Shown here piece by piece: positions 48,012 to 55,999 of a stretch of DNA of 64,000 nucleotides. The stretch's first letter is position 1, and every line of letters starts with the position of its first letter. Under the pieces are notes generated by a model. The model ran no database searches. It was not told the origin of the DNA and worked only from the letters and a program-made list of their open reading frames with translations. The stretch lies in assembly GCA_944389935.1 (NCBI GenBank), contig CALXOE010000001.1, forward strand, positions 62,001 to 126,000, given 5' to 3'. Position numbers and translations under genes: made by a program. This DNA is from an uncultured Victivallis sp. Its GTDB lineage: Bacteria > Verrucomicrobiota > Lentisphaeria > Victivallales > Victivallaceae.

Positions 48012-49019
48012 CTACGCCGACGGCAGCACGCGGTTGATCTTCTCCCGCAGAACGGCTTTCCGCGCATCGGGCAGAAACGACGCCTCGACACCGTTCAACG
48101 CGAGCTGCCGCAATTCCGCGCCGCTCAAATCGAGCGCGCGATGAACGGCGTCCCAGTTGTCACTGGCGTATCCGAGGAAATAGGCCGGGTCATCGGAGTT
48201 GATCGTCACACACACGCCCCGGGAGAGCATCTGTTTCAGGGGATGTCCGGCCAGCTCGTTCACGACGTTGAGCCGGAGGTTTGAAATCGGACACATTGTC
48301 AGGGGAATCCTCTTCGCCGCCAGAAGCTGCACAAGCTCCGGGTCGTGAATCGCCGCGTTTCCGTGATCGATCCGGTCGATTCCGAGCGCGACCGCTTCGC
48401 GCACGTATGCGGCAGGCCCCTCCTCCCCGGCGTGAACACAAATGCGGAATCCCCGTTCACGGCAGGCGTCGAAATAGCGCTGAAAACGCGACGGCGGATT
48501 GCCGTTCTCCGCGCCGCCCATGCCGAATGCGGCGATCCGGTCATACCAGGGGGCGAGTTCGTCGAGCGCGCGCAGCGCCTCCTCCACGGGACGGGTTCGC
48601 ATGACGGTCCCCATGTAGAATGACGAAATCCGGTCGTGCATCTCATCCATCGCACAGAAAATCGCGCGCATGATCGCCGCCAGCGGCGTCGACTCCCGGC
48701 AGAAAAGCTGCGGATTGAAGTAAAATTCCGTGTGCACGACACCGTCGGCGGCCGCCCGTTCCAGATAGGCGCGCGCAAGATCGTAAAAATCCTGTTCCGT
48801 CACCAGAACTTCGCACCCTTTGTAGTAGATCGCGAGAAATCCGGCCAGATCCCGGAAGCGGCAGGCTTCCCGCAGCATCGCGGGACTCTTCCACGGCAGC
48901 GTAATGTGATTGCGCCCGGCGAGGCGGAACAGCATCTCCGGCTCGAGCGTACCCTCGAGGTGGACATGCAGATCGGTTTTCGGCAGTTTCACAAAATCAA
49001 AACGGGACTCCGGACTCAT
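48012..49019 (-). CDS. Adenine/adenosine deaminase family protein
   Basis: Zinc amidohydrolase of 335 residues, purine deaminase type. Metal ligands: HVH in KTDLHVHLEGTLEPEMLFRL, His in FRICVHAGEEG, and Asp in INSDDPAYFLGYASDNW; the general-base His lies in RIDHGNAAI. The SDDPAYF context and EPEMLF opening are closer to the adenine deaminase subfamily than to adenosine deaminase, so adenine to hypoxanthine is the likelier reaction. Monocistronic with its own promoter. It would complement the adenosine kinase at 14.2-15.3 kb in purine recycling. Confidence 0.88.
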   Translation of the reverse strand: MSPESRFDFVKLPKTDLHVHLEGTLEPEMLFRLAGRNHITLPWKSPAMLREACRFRDLAGFLAIYYKGCEVLVTEQDFYDLARAYLERAAADGVVHTEFYFNPQLFCRESTPLAAIMRAIFCAMDEMHDRISSFYMGTVMRTRPVEEALRALDELAPWYDRIAAFGMGGAENGNPPSRFQRYFDACRERGFRICVHAGEEGPAAYVREAVALGIDRIDHGNAAIHDPELVQLLAAKRIPLTMCPISNLRLNVVNELAGHPLKQMLSRGVCVTINSDDPAYFLGYASDNWDAVHRALDLSGAELRQLALNGVEASFLPDARKAVLREKINRVLPSA

Positions 49020-49042
49020 ACTCTCCCTCTCTTTTTCCGTAT

Positions 49043-49071
49043 AATATACTCCGGCAGCGGCTCAGCTTCAA
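49043..49071 (-). promoter_or_regulatory. Predicted promoter of the deaminase gene
   Basis: On the minus strand TTGAAG (49071-49066), 17 bp, TATATT (49048-49043). Confidence 0.65.
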
Positions 49072-49112
49072 CCGATCCCTCCCCGGGAAAGGGGGGAATT
49101 CGATCCTGCCAC

Positions 49113-49140
49113 TTGCAATCGCCGGACGGGGGAGTATAGT
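49113..49140 (+). promoter_or_regulatory. Predicted promoter of the aldo/keto reductase gene
   Basis: TTGCAA (49113-49118), 16 bp, TATAGT (49135-49140). The transcription start should fall near 49147, so the ATG at 49148 would be leaderless and the GTG at 49202 is preferred. Confidence 0.65.
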
Positions 49141-49201
49141 AATCCAAATGACAGAAAACAGATCCGGTGGATTCCTCCACCCTGCAGCAGGAGAAACTCT
49201 A

Positions 49202-50119
49202 GTGAAAACGATCGATCTCGGAAAAAGCGGGCTGACCGTTTCCGCCATCGCCCTCGGATGCATGCGAATTGCGGAGCTTGCCGATGACAAACTCGAAAAA
49301 TTGATTTTCACGGCGCTCGAAACAGGAATCAACTTTTTCGACCACGCCGATATCTACGGCGGCGGCAACTGCGAAACCCGGTTCGGGAAACTGCTCGCCA
49401 AACATCCCGGACTGCGCGGGAAGATCCTGATCCAGAGCAAATGCGGCATCCGGAAAGGATTTTTCGATTTCTCGAAAGAGCATATCCTCTCCTCGGTGGA
49501 CGGCAGTTTGAAACGACTGCAGACCGATCATCTCGATCTGCTTCTTCTTCATCGCCCCGATACGCTGATGGAGCCGGAGGAGGTCGCGCAGGCATTTGAA
49601 ACCCTGCACGCTTCGGGCAAAGTCCGTTTTTTCGGTGTGAGCAACGAAAATCCGGCGCAGATGGAACTGCTCCAGAAATTCGTCTCTCAGAAATTGATCG
49701 TCAATCAGCTTCAGTTCGGCCCGGCGCACACTTCGCTCGTCGACTGCGGACTCAATGTGAACATCAACACTCCGGCCGGAACGATGTTCGACGGCAGCGT
49801 ACTCGAGTATTGCCGGCTCCGGGAGATCACGATCCAGACCTGGTCGCCGTTTCTGTTCGGCTTTTTCGAGGGGAACTTTCTGGTGGACGAGCGCTACACG
49901 GAACTGAACCGGACGCTCGGCAGAATCGGGGAGCGATACGGCATCTCCCGCGAAGCGGCCGCCGTCGCATGGATTGCGCGCCATCCGGCCCGGATTCAGA
50001 CCATCATCGGGACGACCCGTCCCGAGCGCGTCGCCAATTACTGCCGAGGCGCCGATGTGGAGCTCTCCCGCGAAGAGTGGTATGAAATCTACCGTTCCGC
50101 CGGCAACCGCCTGCCGTAA
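49202..50119 (+). CDS. Aldo/keto reductase
   Basis: NADPH-dependent carbonyl reductase, 305 residues from GTG 49202 (AGGAG site, 8-nt spacing). The catalytic Asp and Tyr lie in INFFDHADIYGGGNCE, Lys in ILIQSKCGI, and the His in LLLLHRPDTLMEPEEVA. It resembles the YdhF-type subfamily. RFFGVSNENPAQM and TIIGTTRPERV support this. Substrate unknown. A strong terminator follows. Confidence 0.93.
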   Translation: MKTIDLGKSGLTVSAIALGCMRIAELADDKLEKLIFTALETGINFFDHADIYGGGNCETRFGKLLAKHPGLRGKILIQSKCGIRKGFFDFSKEHILSSVDGSLKRLQTDHLDLLLLHRPDTLMEPEEVAQAFETLHASGKVRFFGVSNENPAQMELLQKFVSQKLIVNQLQFGPAHTSLVDCGLNVNINTPAGTMFDGSVLEYCRLREITIQTWSPFLFGFFEGNFLVDERYTELNRTLGRIGERYGISREAAAVAWIARHPARIQTIIGTTRPERVANYCRGADVELSREEWYEIYRSAGNRLP

Positions 50120-50144
50120 AATGCGGCGTCAAACCAATCATCGC

Positions 50145-50175
50145 AAGAGCCCCGGGGACTCCGGGGCTCTTTTCT
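50145..50175 (+). terminator. Rho-independent terminator after the aldo/keto reductase
   Basis: AAGAGCCCCGG (50145-50155), loop GGACT, CCGGGGCTCTT (50161-50171), then TTCTCC. An 11-bp perfect stem between two convergent genes. Confidence 0.85.
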
Positions 50176-50183
50176 CCTCGCGA

Positions 50184-50756
50184 TTATGCGCGGAAAATTC
50201 CCTGGACTTTGCGGAAGAGAGAGCGGATTCCGGAGTTGACGTATGCGCCTAAGAGATACTTTCTCTGCTGTTCGTCACTGAATTTCGTGCAGAAACAGCA
50301 ATACAGAACGGCAAAATACCCGGTGAATCCGAAATAGAAAATGGAGTACAACAGCAGATCCGGAGCATTCAGGATCACGCTGCGAATCCAGACGATGAGT
50401 CCGAACACCGCAGCGGTCGAAAAGCATAGAAGCCATATCCAGGTGAAATCCAGAAACGGGATGATCTTTCCCGCAGGGCAACCGTTCCGCTGCAAAGTTT
50501 CGGCCAGTGCTTTTCTGGAAAAGACGAACAATCCCGGAAAATATACGCCCGTGTTCCCCGCCAGCACAACCAAAGCGACAAAAGCCGGAAACACCAGATT
50601 CAGCCAGGGAGCGGAATTCTCCCCGCCACCGCCGGGCGTCATATTTCCGACAATACCGCGCGCGAGAATCTCTTCCGGAAACCTCAGACCGCTCACAACT
50701 CCCTGCAGAACGAAAACCAGCAGAATCACCAGTTTCACAATCATTATCTTTCTCAC
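50184..50756 (-). CDS. Small membrane protein of unknown function
   Basis: Not recognised. 190 residues with about four hydrophobic segments: IVKLVILLVFVLQGVVSG (1), LNLVFPAFVALVVLAGN (2), FTWIWLLCFSTAAVFGLIVW (3) and a fourth near YSIFYFGFTGYFAVLYCCF. The C-terminus (SDEQQRKYLLGAY...) is cytoplasmic in feel. GTG start at 50756 with GGGAG at 7 nt. Base use is more A+T-rich than its neighbours. Its own promoter lies at 50810-50838, directly downstream of tRNA-Cys. Confidence 0.8.
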   Translation of the reverse strand: MRKIMIVKLVILLVFVLQGVVSGLRFPEEILARGIVGNMTPGGGGENSAPWLNLVFPAFVALVVLAGNTGVYFPGLFVFSRKALAETLQRNGCPAGKIIPFLDFTWIWLLCFSTAAVFGLIVWIRSVILNAPDLLLYSIFYFGFTGYFAVLYCCFCTKFSDEQQRKYLLGAYVNSGIRSLFRKVQGIFRA

Positions 50757-50809
50757 GTTCCTGCTCCCAGTTAAGGTTGCCGCAGTCTCATGTGCGCGGG
50801 TTGGGAATT

Positions 50810-50838
50810 ATCATACTCCGCCGTCCCGGAATTTGCAA
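50810..50838 (-). promoter_or_regulatory. Predicted promoter of the small membrane protein gene
   Basis: On the minus strand TTGCAA (50838-50833), 17 bp, TATGAT (50815-50810). Confidence 0.65.
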
Positions 50839-50887
50839 GCGGAATAAGGGAAGATCTGTCCGGAGTCTCTTTCGCGGGCAAAAAAAA

Positions 50888-50961
50888 TGGAGGCGTGGAC
50901 CGGAATCGAACCGGTCTAAGCGATTTTGCAGACCGCTGCCTAACCTCTTGGCTACCACGCC
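50888..50961 (-). tRNA. tRNA-Cys (GCA)
   Basis: Cloverleaf reads fully on the minus strand: acceptor GGCGTGG/CCACGCC; D arm GCCAAGAGGTTAGGC; anticodon arm GCGGT-CTGCAAA-ATCGC with anticodon GCA; variable loop TTAG; T arm ACCGG-TTCGATT-CCGGT. The discriminator is U73, the main cysteine identity base. The 3' CCA is encoded and is followed directly by a T-run that can terminate transcription. It is a single tRNA gene with its own promoter. Confidence 0.97.
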
Positions 50962-50976
50962 TCGTGATGAGGGTAT

Positions 50977-51004
50977 ACTATAATCGAACTTTCCGGAAAA
51001 GCAA
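50977..51004 (-). promoter_or_regulatory. Predicted tRNA-Cys promoter
   Basis: On the minus strand TTGCTT (51004-50999), 16 bp, TATAGT (50982-50977), 15 bp before the tRNA 5' end. Confidence 0.65.
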
Positions 51005-51016
51005 ATCGTTTTCCCG

Positions 51017-51082
51017 TTTTTTTTCAAAATAATGAGAAAATCTCCTCCTCCCCGCCCGATTTGTCCGGAGAAAAGGAGATTT
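51017..51082 (-). terminator. Probable terminator of the sodium symporter gene
   Basis: On the minus strand AAATCTCC (51082-51075) pairs with GGAGATTT (51045-51038) around a purine-rich apical region; TCTCATTATTTTG and an A-run follow. The U-tract is interrupted, so moderate confidence. Confidence 0.55.
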
Positions 51083-51089
51083 TTCCGAG

Positions 51090-52772
51090 TTACTGGAGCG
51101 GAACCACCGCCTCCGCCGACTCCGGTGTCGCCACAACATCCACGCTTTCATTCAAAACCGAGAAGTCCGCGAAACACGCATAAATCAGCACCACCAGCAC
51201 CAGAAGCGCGATTCCGCACGGAACCACGTACTTCCAGGGATGCAGATCCACTTCGCCGGAATCCACGTGCACCCACGGCGTCGGACGCGGAAACGCATAC
51301 GCGAAGAACAGCATGATCGCCACAAGCAGCACAAACACCACCCCGAAGAAGTGCCACTGGCCGCTGAATATCCGCGTCACCTGATCAGGGAACGCCAAAA
51401 CTCCGAGCGCAATGATGACCACTCCGCCCACCAGCGCGATCTTCGCCGCAATCGCCGGAGTCCGTTTGCTCAGCAACCCCACGATCACCACCGCACAGAT
51501 CGGAATGTTGTAGATGCCGTTCATCGTCTGAAGATAGGTGAAGATGCTGTCCTGACCCGCCAGCAGCGGCGCGACCACCATCGAGATCACCGCGATCAGA
51601 CAGCCGAAGTATTTGCCCGAACGCACGACTTCGATCTCCGAAGCCTGCGGCTTCCAGAGCCGCTTGTAGATTCCGAGACTGAACAGCGTGCAGGTACTGT
51701 TCAACGCCGAATTGTAACTCGAGAGAATCGCACCGACCAGCACCGCGGCGAAAAATCCCGTCAGCCACCACGGCAGCACCTCACGGACCAGCGTTCCATA
51801 CGCGAGAACCGACTTCACATCCTGTCCGCGCTGCACCACGAACACATAATACGCGATGATCCCCGGCAAAACCAGGTAGATCGGGCCGAGCAATTTCAAG
51901 AGCGCAGTCAGCAGCACCCCTTTCTGCCCCTCGGCAAGGTTGCTCGCCGCCAGCGTCCGCTGAATGATCTGCTGATTCGTACACCAGTAGAAGATGTTGA
52001 TGATGAGCACGCCGGTGAAGATGTTCCAGAACGGAACCGGATCACTGGGTCCGCCGATGGAGTTCAGACGATCCGGAATCTCCGTGGAGAGCGTCTTGAG
52101 GCCGCCGAGGAATCCCGCGTCACCGCCGATCAGTTTGAGCCCGAGGAACGTGATGAGGAATCCGCCCACCAGCAGCCCGATCCCGTTGAGCATATCCGAA
52201 AAAGCCGTCGACCGCAAACCGCCCAGCAGCGCGTAACCCGAACCGATGAGACCGATCATCCAGACCGAAAGCCACAGCAGCGTCGTCTCATTCTGAATCC
52301 CCGTCAACTCCGGCAGATTCAGAATACTCGCCATCCCCTGCGCGCCCGTGTAGAGAATGATCGGCAGCAGAATCGTCATGTAGGCGATGAGAAAGATCAG
52401 ATTGCAGATGATCTGCGTTGTACTGTCGAACCGGATTTCAAGCAGCTGCGGCACCGTCGCGATTCCGCTCTTTAAAAAGCGCGGCAGAAAAAAGAGCGCC
52501 ATCGCCACAAGTGCGACCACCGCCACCACCTCCCACACCATGACCGAGAGCCCCGCGGTAAACGCATCGCCGTTCAACCCCACCATCTGTTCGGTAGAGA
52601 GGTTCGTCAGCAGCAGAGATCCGGCGATCACGGGAAACGTCAGCGAACGCCCGGCCAGAAAGTAGCCTTTCTGTGTTTTGAGATCCTCCCCGCGGGTCGC
52701 CAGCCAGGTCAGTACGGCGACCAGGCCGGTGAAGAAAACAAATGAAATCAATGTGAACCAGATAGCCTGCAT
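51090..52772 (-). CDS. Sodium:solute symporter (SSS family, SGLT-like)
   Basis: Inner-membrane Na+-coupled importer, 560 residues from ATG 52772, which follows GGAAAGGA; the frame stays open upstream through the leader but that part is non-coding. Characteristic segments: GYFLAGRSLTFPVIAGSLLL, NLSTEQMVGLNGDAF, GSGYALLGGLRSTAFSDMLN, FYWCTNQQIIQRTLAA and FFAAVLVGAILSSYNSALNS, the last carrying the Na2-site Ser residues. About 14 helices. The SGLT-like NQQIIQRTLAA supports a sugar or sugar-like substrate. A long structured leader precedes it. Confidence 0.93.
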   Translation of the reverse strand: MQAIWFTLISFVFFTGLVAVLTWLATRGEDLKTQKGYFLAGRSLTFPVIAGSLLLTNLSTEQMVGLNGDAFTAGLSVMVWEVVAVVALVAMALFFLPRFLKSGIATVPQLLEIRFDSTTQIICNLIFLIAYMTILLPIILYTGAQGMASILNLPELTGIQNETTLLWLSVWMIGLIGSGYALLGGLRSTAFSDMLNGIGLLVGGFLITFLGLKLIGGDAGFLGGLKTLSTEIPDRLNSIGGPSDPVPFWNIFTGVLIINIFYWCTNQQIIQRTLAASNLAEGQKGVLLTALLKLLGPIYLVLPGIIAYYVFVVQRGQDVKSVLAYGTLVREVLPWWLTGFFAAVLVGAILSSYNSALNSTCTLFSLGIYKRLWKPQASEIEVVRSGKYFGCLIAVISMVVAPLLAGQDSIFTYLQTMNGIYNIPICAVVIVGLLSKRTPAIAAKIALVGGVVIIALGVLAFPDQVTRIFSGQWHFFGVVFVLLVAIMLFFAYAFPRPTPWVHVDSGEVDLHPWKYVVPCGIALLVLVVLIYACFADFSVLNESVDVVATPESAEAVVPLQ

Positions 52773-52928
52773 AAAACCATCCTTTCCTGACTGCGGGCGA
52801 CCGGACGTCACGAAATCCACAGTGCCGTCCGGCGTCCCCTGATTAAGCTTCGCTGCTGTTTCGCAAAGCAGGGGTGTTGCACGGCTGTATCGGGCAACCG
52901 GCAGCCTTGTTCCCATGCTTATGCCGTG
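52773..52928 (-). promoter_or_regulatory. Long structured 5' leader of the symporter, candidate riboswitch
   Basis: About 155 nt of transcribed leader with several helices. Near the 5' end GGCTG (52906-52902) can pair with CAGCC (52887-52883), and GTTGC (52898-52894) with GCAAC (52880-52876); the helices interleave, giving a pseudoknot or two exclusive folds. Next, CCCCTG (52874-52869) pairs with CAGGGG (52841-52836), enclosing a 6-bp inner helix (52868-52863 with 52853-52848). A third stem, GTCCGG/CCGGAC type (52832-52827 with 52806-52801), ends 14 nt before the ribosome binding site. No known riboswitch class was recognised. Confidence 0.5.
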
Positions 52929-52934
52929 AAGTGG

Positions 52935-52963
52935 AATATATCATGAATTTCCAATAATTTCAA
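52935..52963 (-). promoter_or_regulatory. Predicted promoter of the sodium symporter
   Basis: On the minus strand TTGAAA (52963-52958), 17 bp, TATATT (52940-52935), 30 bp after the stop of the upstream oxidoreductase gene. Transcription would start near 52928. Confidence 0.72.
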
Positions 52964-52993
52964 TCGCCGTTTCGAGGGAAACGCCGGAAAAAC

Positions 52994-54004
52994 TTACGCC
53001 CGGGAACGCTCTTCCCACGCCTCGTCAGCGGGGAAGCGGATTCCGGTCAGACGGCGCGCCTCGTCCATCACTTCGAGTTCGAGCAGCGAAAAACGATTGT
53101 GCGGATTTTCCCCGTTCCCCTCCCGGATCAGCCTGCACCACTCGCGGAGTTCGTAAACCATGTTGTTGTTCGACTCTTCCGGGCGGGAGTAGACGCTCTC
53201 GGCGGTGCCGTCGTTGCGGATGATCGTCACCTCGCGCGGATTCGCGATCTCGCGGATGATCATGCTGCCGGATTCCCCCTGGATCTGGCTCGGAATCCGG
53301 CTGTTCGTGATCTTCGAGTAGAGCAGTTCGGATTGCATGCCGCACTTCCAGCTCCCGAGGATCGTTCCGGCGCCGTCCACGCCGTTGTCGAGAAAAACCG
53401 CGTCGGCGACAATGCGGTCCGGCCGCCCGAAGAGTTTCACAAGCGGATGCACGCAGTAAACCCCGATATCCATGAGCGATCCGTTGGAAAGCGCCGGATT
53501 GAACGCATTCTCGACGATCCCGGCCTTGAACTTGTCGTAGCGGGAGGAGTACTGGCAATACTGGAAACTCGCGCGACGGATCTTCCCGAGTTTCGGCAGA
53601 TTCTCCTCGATCGCACGGAAACCGGGGTCGAAAACCGAACGCATCGCTTCAAGCAGAATCACCCGGTTCTCCGCCGCAATCTCCAGCAGCCGCGCCAGTT
53701 CATGACGGTTCGAGGTGATCGTCTTTTCGCACAGAACATGCTTGCCGTGCGCAAGCATCCGCGCGGCCTGCCCGAAGTGCATGCAGTTCGGACTCGCGAT
53801 GTAGACCGCGTCGATGCCGGGATCTTCCGCAAGCGCGTCGAGATCCGTGTGAATCGCCTCCGCCCCGTAACGGGAGGCGAACTCCCGCGCTTTTTCCGCG
53901 CTCCTCGAATAGACCGCCGCGTAGTGCAGTTCCGGGCAGCTCCGGGCGGCTTCCAGCATCCAGCCGGTCACGAAATTCGTGCCGATCGTCGCAAAACGTA
54001 TCAT
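52994..54004 (-). CDS. Gfo/Idh/MocA-family oxidoreductase
   Basis: NAD(P)-dependent oxidoreductase, 336 residues. Rossmann start RFATIGTNFVTGWMLEAA; the EKP motif appears as LCEKTITSNRHE (Pro replaced by Thr) near residue 93; SLMDIGVYCVHPLVKLFG is the family dimerisation/active-site segment. Resembles dihydrodiol/xylose dehydrogenase-like members. Substrate unknown. Same strand as, and upstream of, the sodium symporter, and divergent from the MATE gene with back-to-back promoters. Confidence 0.92.
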   Translation of the reverse strand: MIRFATIGTNFVTGWMLEAARSCPELHYAAVYSRSAEKAREFASRYGAEAIHTDLDALAEDPGIDAVYIASPNCMHFGQAARMLAHGKHVLCEKTITSNRHELARLLEIAAENRVILLEAMRSVFDPGFRAIEENLPKLGKIRRASFQYCQYSSRYDKFKAGIVENAFNPALSNGSLMDIGVYCVHPLVKLFGRPDRIVADAVFLDNGVDGAGTILGSWKCGMQSELLYSKITNSRIPSQIQGESGSMIIREIANPREVTIIRNDGTAESVYSRPEESNNNMVYELREWCRLIREGNGENPHNRFSLLELEVMDEARRLTGIRFPADEAWEERSRA

Positions 54005-54039
54005 GAAAGAGTCCTCTCCTTATTTCCGTTGTTCCATTA

Positions 54040-54068
54040 AAGATATTCCGGTTTCCAGAGAAAGTCAA
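54040..54068 (-). promoter_or_regulatory. Predicted promoter of the second Gfo/Idh gene
   Basis: On the minus strand TTGACT (54068-54063), 17 bp, TATCTT (54045-54040). Its -35 lies 1 bp from the divergent -35 of the MATE promoter. Confidence 0.75.
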
Positions 54069-54069
54069 C

Positions 54070-54098
54070 TTGACGCGGCCGGGCCGGCGCTGTATTTT
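54070..54098 (+). promoter_or_regulatory. Predicted MATE promoter, back-to-back with the Gfo/Idh promoter
   Basis: TTGACG (54070-54075), 17 bp, TATTTT (54093-54098). Together with the other strand's -35 it forms the perfect palindrome GTCAACTTGAC (54064-54074). Confidence 0.75.
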
Positions 54099-54171
54099 AA
54101 AAACACGCCGACGCGAACGAACGCCGGGCGCATATCTGCAATCAGAACCGGATGGAACAGGATTCCTTGTC

Positions 54172-55539
54172 ATGTCGACGTTTTTCATGCGGGACCGCCG
54201 CTTTTACTTTGTTTTCTTCTCGATGACTGCGACGATTGCGCTGCAGAGTGCGATCGTTTTCGCCGTGAACCTCGCCGACGCGATCATGCTGTCGCGCTAC
54301 TCGGAGACCGCGCTCTCCGGAGTGGCGCTGCTCAACCAGGTGCAGTTTCTGCTGCAGATGCTGGTCTTCGGCGTCGCGGAGGGGGCGCTTATTTTCTCCT
54401 CCCGCAGCTGGGGAGAGGGGAAGATCGAGCCGATCCGCGAAGTCACGAACATCGCGCTCCGGTTCGGAGTCGGTCTCGCGCTGCTGCTTTCGCTGCTGGT
54501 GCTTCTGATTCCCGAAATGCTCCTCGGACTGCTGACCTCCGACCGGGAAATCATCGCCGAGGGGGCGAAATATGCGCGGATCATCGGATTCTCATACCCG
54601 GTCTTCGCGATTTCGCAGATTTTGATGATCATGCTCCGGAGTGTGGAGACGGTCCGGATCAGTTTTTATCTCTCGATCGTGACTTTCGTCACGAATGTGA
54701 TGCTGAACTATCTGCTGATCTTCGGCAACGGCGGCTTCCCGGAACTCGGCTGCGCGGGAGCGGCAATCGCCACATTGTGCGCCCGACTGCTCGAACTCGG
54801 CCTGATCGCGGCTTACGTTCGTCTCATCGACCGCAAGGTGGAGCTGCGGCTGCCCCACGTCCTGTGCAAACTGAATCGCCGGATGCTGCGCGATTATATC
54901 CGGGTCGGCTCGCCGGTCTTCGTTTCCGGCGCATTCTGGGGGATCGCCATGGCGATCCAGACCGGAATCCTCGGTCACATGGGCAGCAGTGCGATCGCGG
55001 CGAACTCGGTGGCGACCACGGTTTTTCAGATCGTCACGGTCTTCGTCATGGCCTCGGCCAGCGCCGCCGCAGTCATGACCGGCAAAAACATCGGCGAGGG
55101 TAGACTCGACCTCGTCAAACCTTATACGCGGACGTTTCAGCTGCTCTTTCTGCTGATCGGCAGCTGCAGTGGCGCGGCGCTCTTTCTGCTCAAGGATCCG
55201 ATTCTGCTGCTCTTTTCGGAACTCTCTCCCGAATCGGCGCAGCTCTCGCTCGATTTCATGACGGTGCTTTCGGTCACGACAGTCGGCACGGCTTATCAGA
55301 TGCCCGCCCTCGTCGGCATCGTCCGCGCCGGAGGGGAAACCGATTTCGTCCTGAAAAACGATCTCATCTTCATGTGGCTGATCGTGCTGCCGTCGTCGGC
55401 GCTGGCGGCATTCGTCTTCCACTGCTCGCCGCTGATCGTCTTTGTCTGCCTGAAATCGGATCAGGTGCTCAAGTGCGCGGTCGCAGCGGTCAAACTGAAC
55501 CGCTACACCTGGATCCGGAAAATCTCCGGGAATTTGTAG
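54172..55539 (+). CDS. MATE-family efflux transporter
   Basis: Twelve-helix multidrug/toxin exporter, 455 residues from ATG 54172 (AGGA site). Repeats show NLADAIMLSRYSETALSGVA in the first half and IAMAIQTGILGHMGSSAIAA in the second, the two homologous MATE bundles, plus GAAIATLCARLLELGLIAAY. A frame extension to 54070 would begin within the -35 box and is rejected. Driving ion and substrate are unknown. It ends 7 bp from the convergent lipoprotein gene. Confidence 0.93.
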   Translation: MSTFFMRDRRFYFVFFSMTATIALQSAIVFAVNLADAIMLSRYSETALSGVALLNQVQFLLQMLVFGVAEGALIFSSRSWGEGKIEPIREVTNIALRFGVGLALLLSLLVLLIPEMLLGLLTSDREIIAEGAKYARIIGFSYPVFAISQILMIMLRSVETVRISFYLSIVTFVTNVMLNYLLIFGNGGFPELGCAGAAIATLCARLLELGLIAAYVRLIDRKVELRLPHVLCKLNRRMLRDYIRVGSPVFVSGAFWGIAMAIQTGILGHMGSSAIAANSVATTVFQIVTVFVMASASAAAVMTGKNIGEGRLDLVKPYTRTFQLLFLLIGSCSGAALFLLKDPILLLFSELSPESAQLSLDFMTVLSVTTVGTAYQMPALVGIVRAGGETDFVLKNDLIFMWLIVLPSSALAAFVFHCSPLIVFVCLKSDQVLKCAVAAVKLNRYTWIRKISGNL

Positions 55540-55546
55540 CCGGGCC

Positions 55547-55930
55547 TCACAACAGATCCCGCAGCCCGCCGCCGAACACCTGATCGGAAATTTTGTCCGA
55601 CCGTTCGCGGTTCTCGCGCCGAATCGATTCCACTTCGCTCTCGGCGGGATTCCGTCGTTTCGAGGCGGCCTCGGTCTCCTCCAGCACGGCCCGCTCCTCC
55701 GGCGTCAGAGAGCTGCTCACATAGAGCGTATCAGATTTCTTTGAACCGGAAAAGAGCGACGGAAACACATCGTCGCCCGAATCACCGGAACGCATCCGTT
55801 CCACACGCCGCTGTTTCGCGCGTTCGCGCTTCTGCTGCGTGACGGCGGGGTCCTCATCGAACATCGCGCGAAACGCCGAACAGCCGCCACAAAGCATCAC
55901 GACGAGCGCGAGCAGCAGTAATTTTCTCAT
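55547..55930 (-). CDS. Small lipoprotein of unknown function
   Basis: 127 residues with a lipoprotein signal peptide (LLLLALVVMLCGGC, lipid-modified Cys17) followed by a highly charged, probably disordered tail rich in Arg, Glu and Ser (RERAKQRRVERMRSGDSGDD). No recognisable domain. Lies between hppA and the convergent MATE gene, 69 bp after hppA and separated from it by a terminator. Confidence 0.8.
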   Translation of the reverse strand: MRKLLLLALVVMLCGGCSAFRAMFDEDPAVTQQKRERAKQRRVERMRSGDSGDDVFPSLFSGSKKSDTLYVSSSLTPEERAVLEETEAASKRRNPAESEVESIRRENRERSDKISDQVFGGGLRDLL

Positions 55931-55950
55931 TTCTCAGCCTCTCTTCTGCA

Positions 55951-55986
55951 GAAAAGAAAAAGCGCCGTGGTTGACGCGGCGCTTTT
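55951..55986 (-). terminator. Rho-independent terminator after hppA
   Basis: On the minus strand AAAAGCGCCG (55986-55977) pairs with CGGCGCTT (55967-55960) around CGTCAACCA, followed by TTTTCTTTTC. Confidence 0.82.
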
Positions 55987-55999
55987 CCGGAAAACGGAA

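Noticed and set aside
52773-52916. N-terminal extension of the sodium symporter by 48 codons
   Set aside because: The extension is hydrophilic, lacks family similarity, and covers the structured leader; ATG 52772 has a good ribosome binding site.
54070-54171. Upstream start for the MATE gene at TTG 54070
   Set aside because: That TTG is part of the predicted -35 box; ATG 54172 begins the conserved protein.
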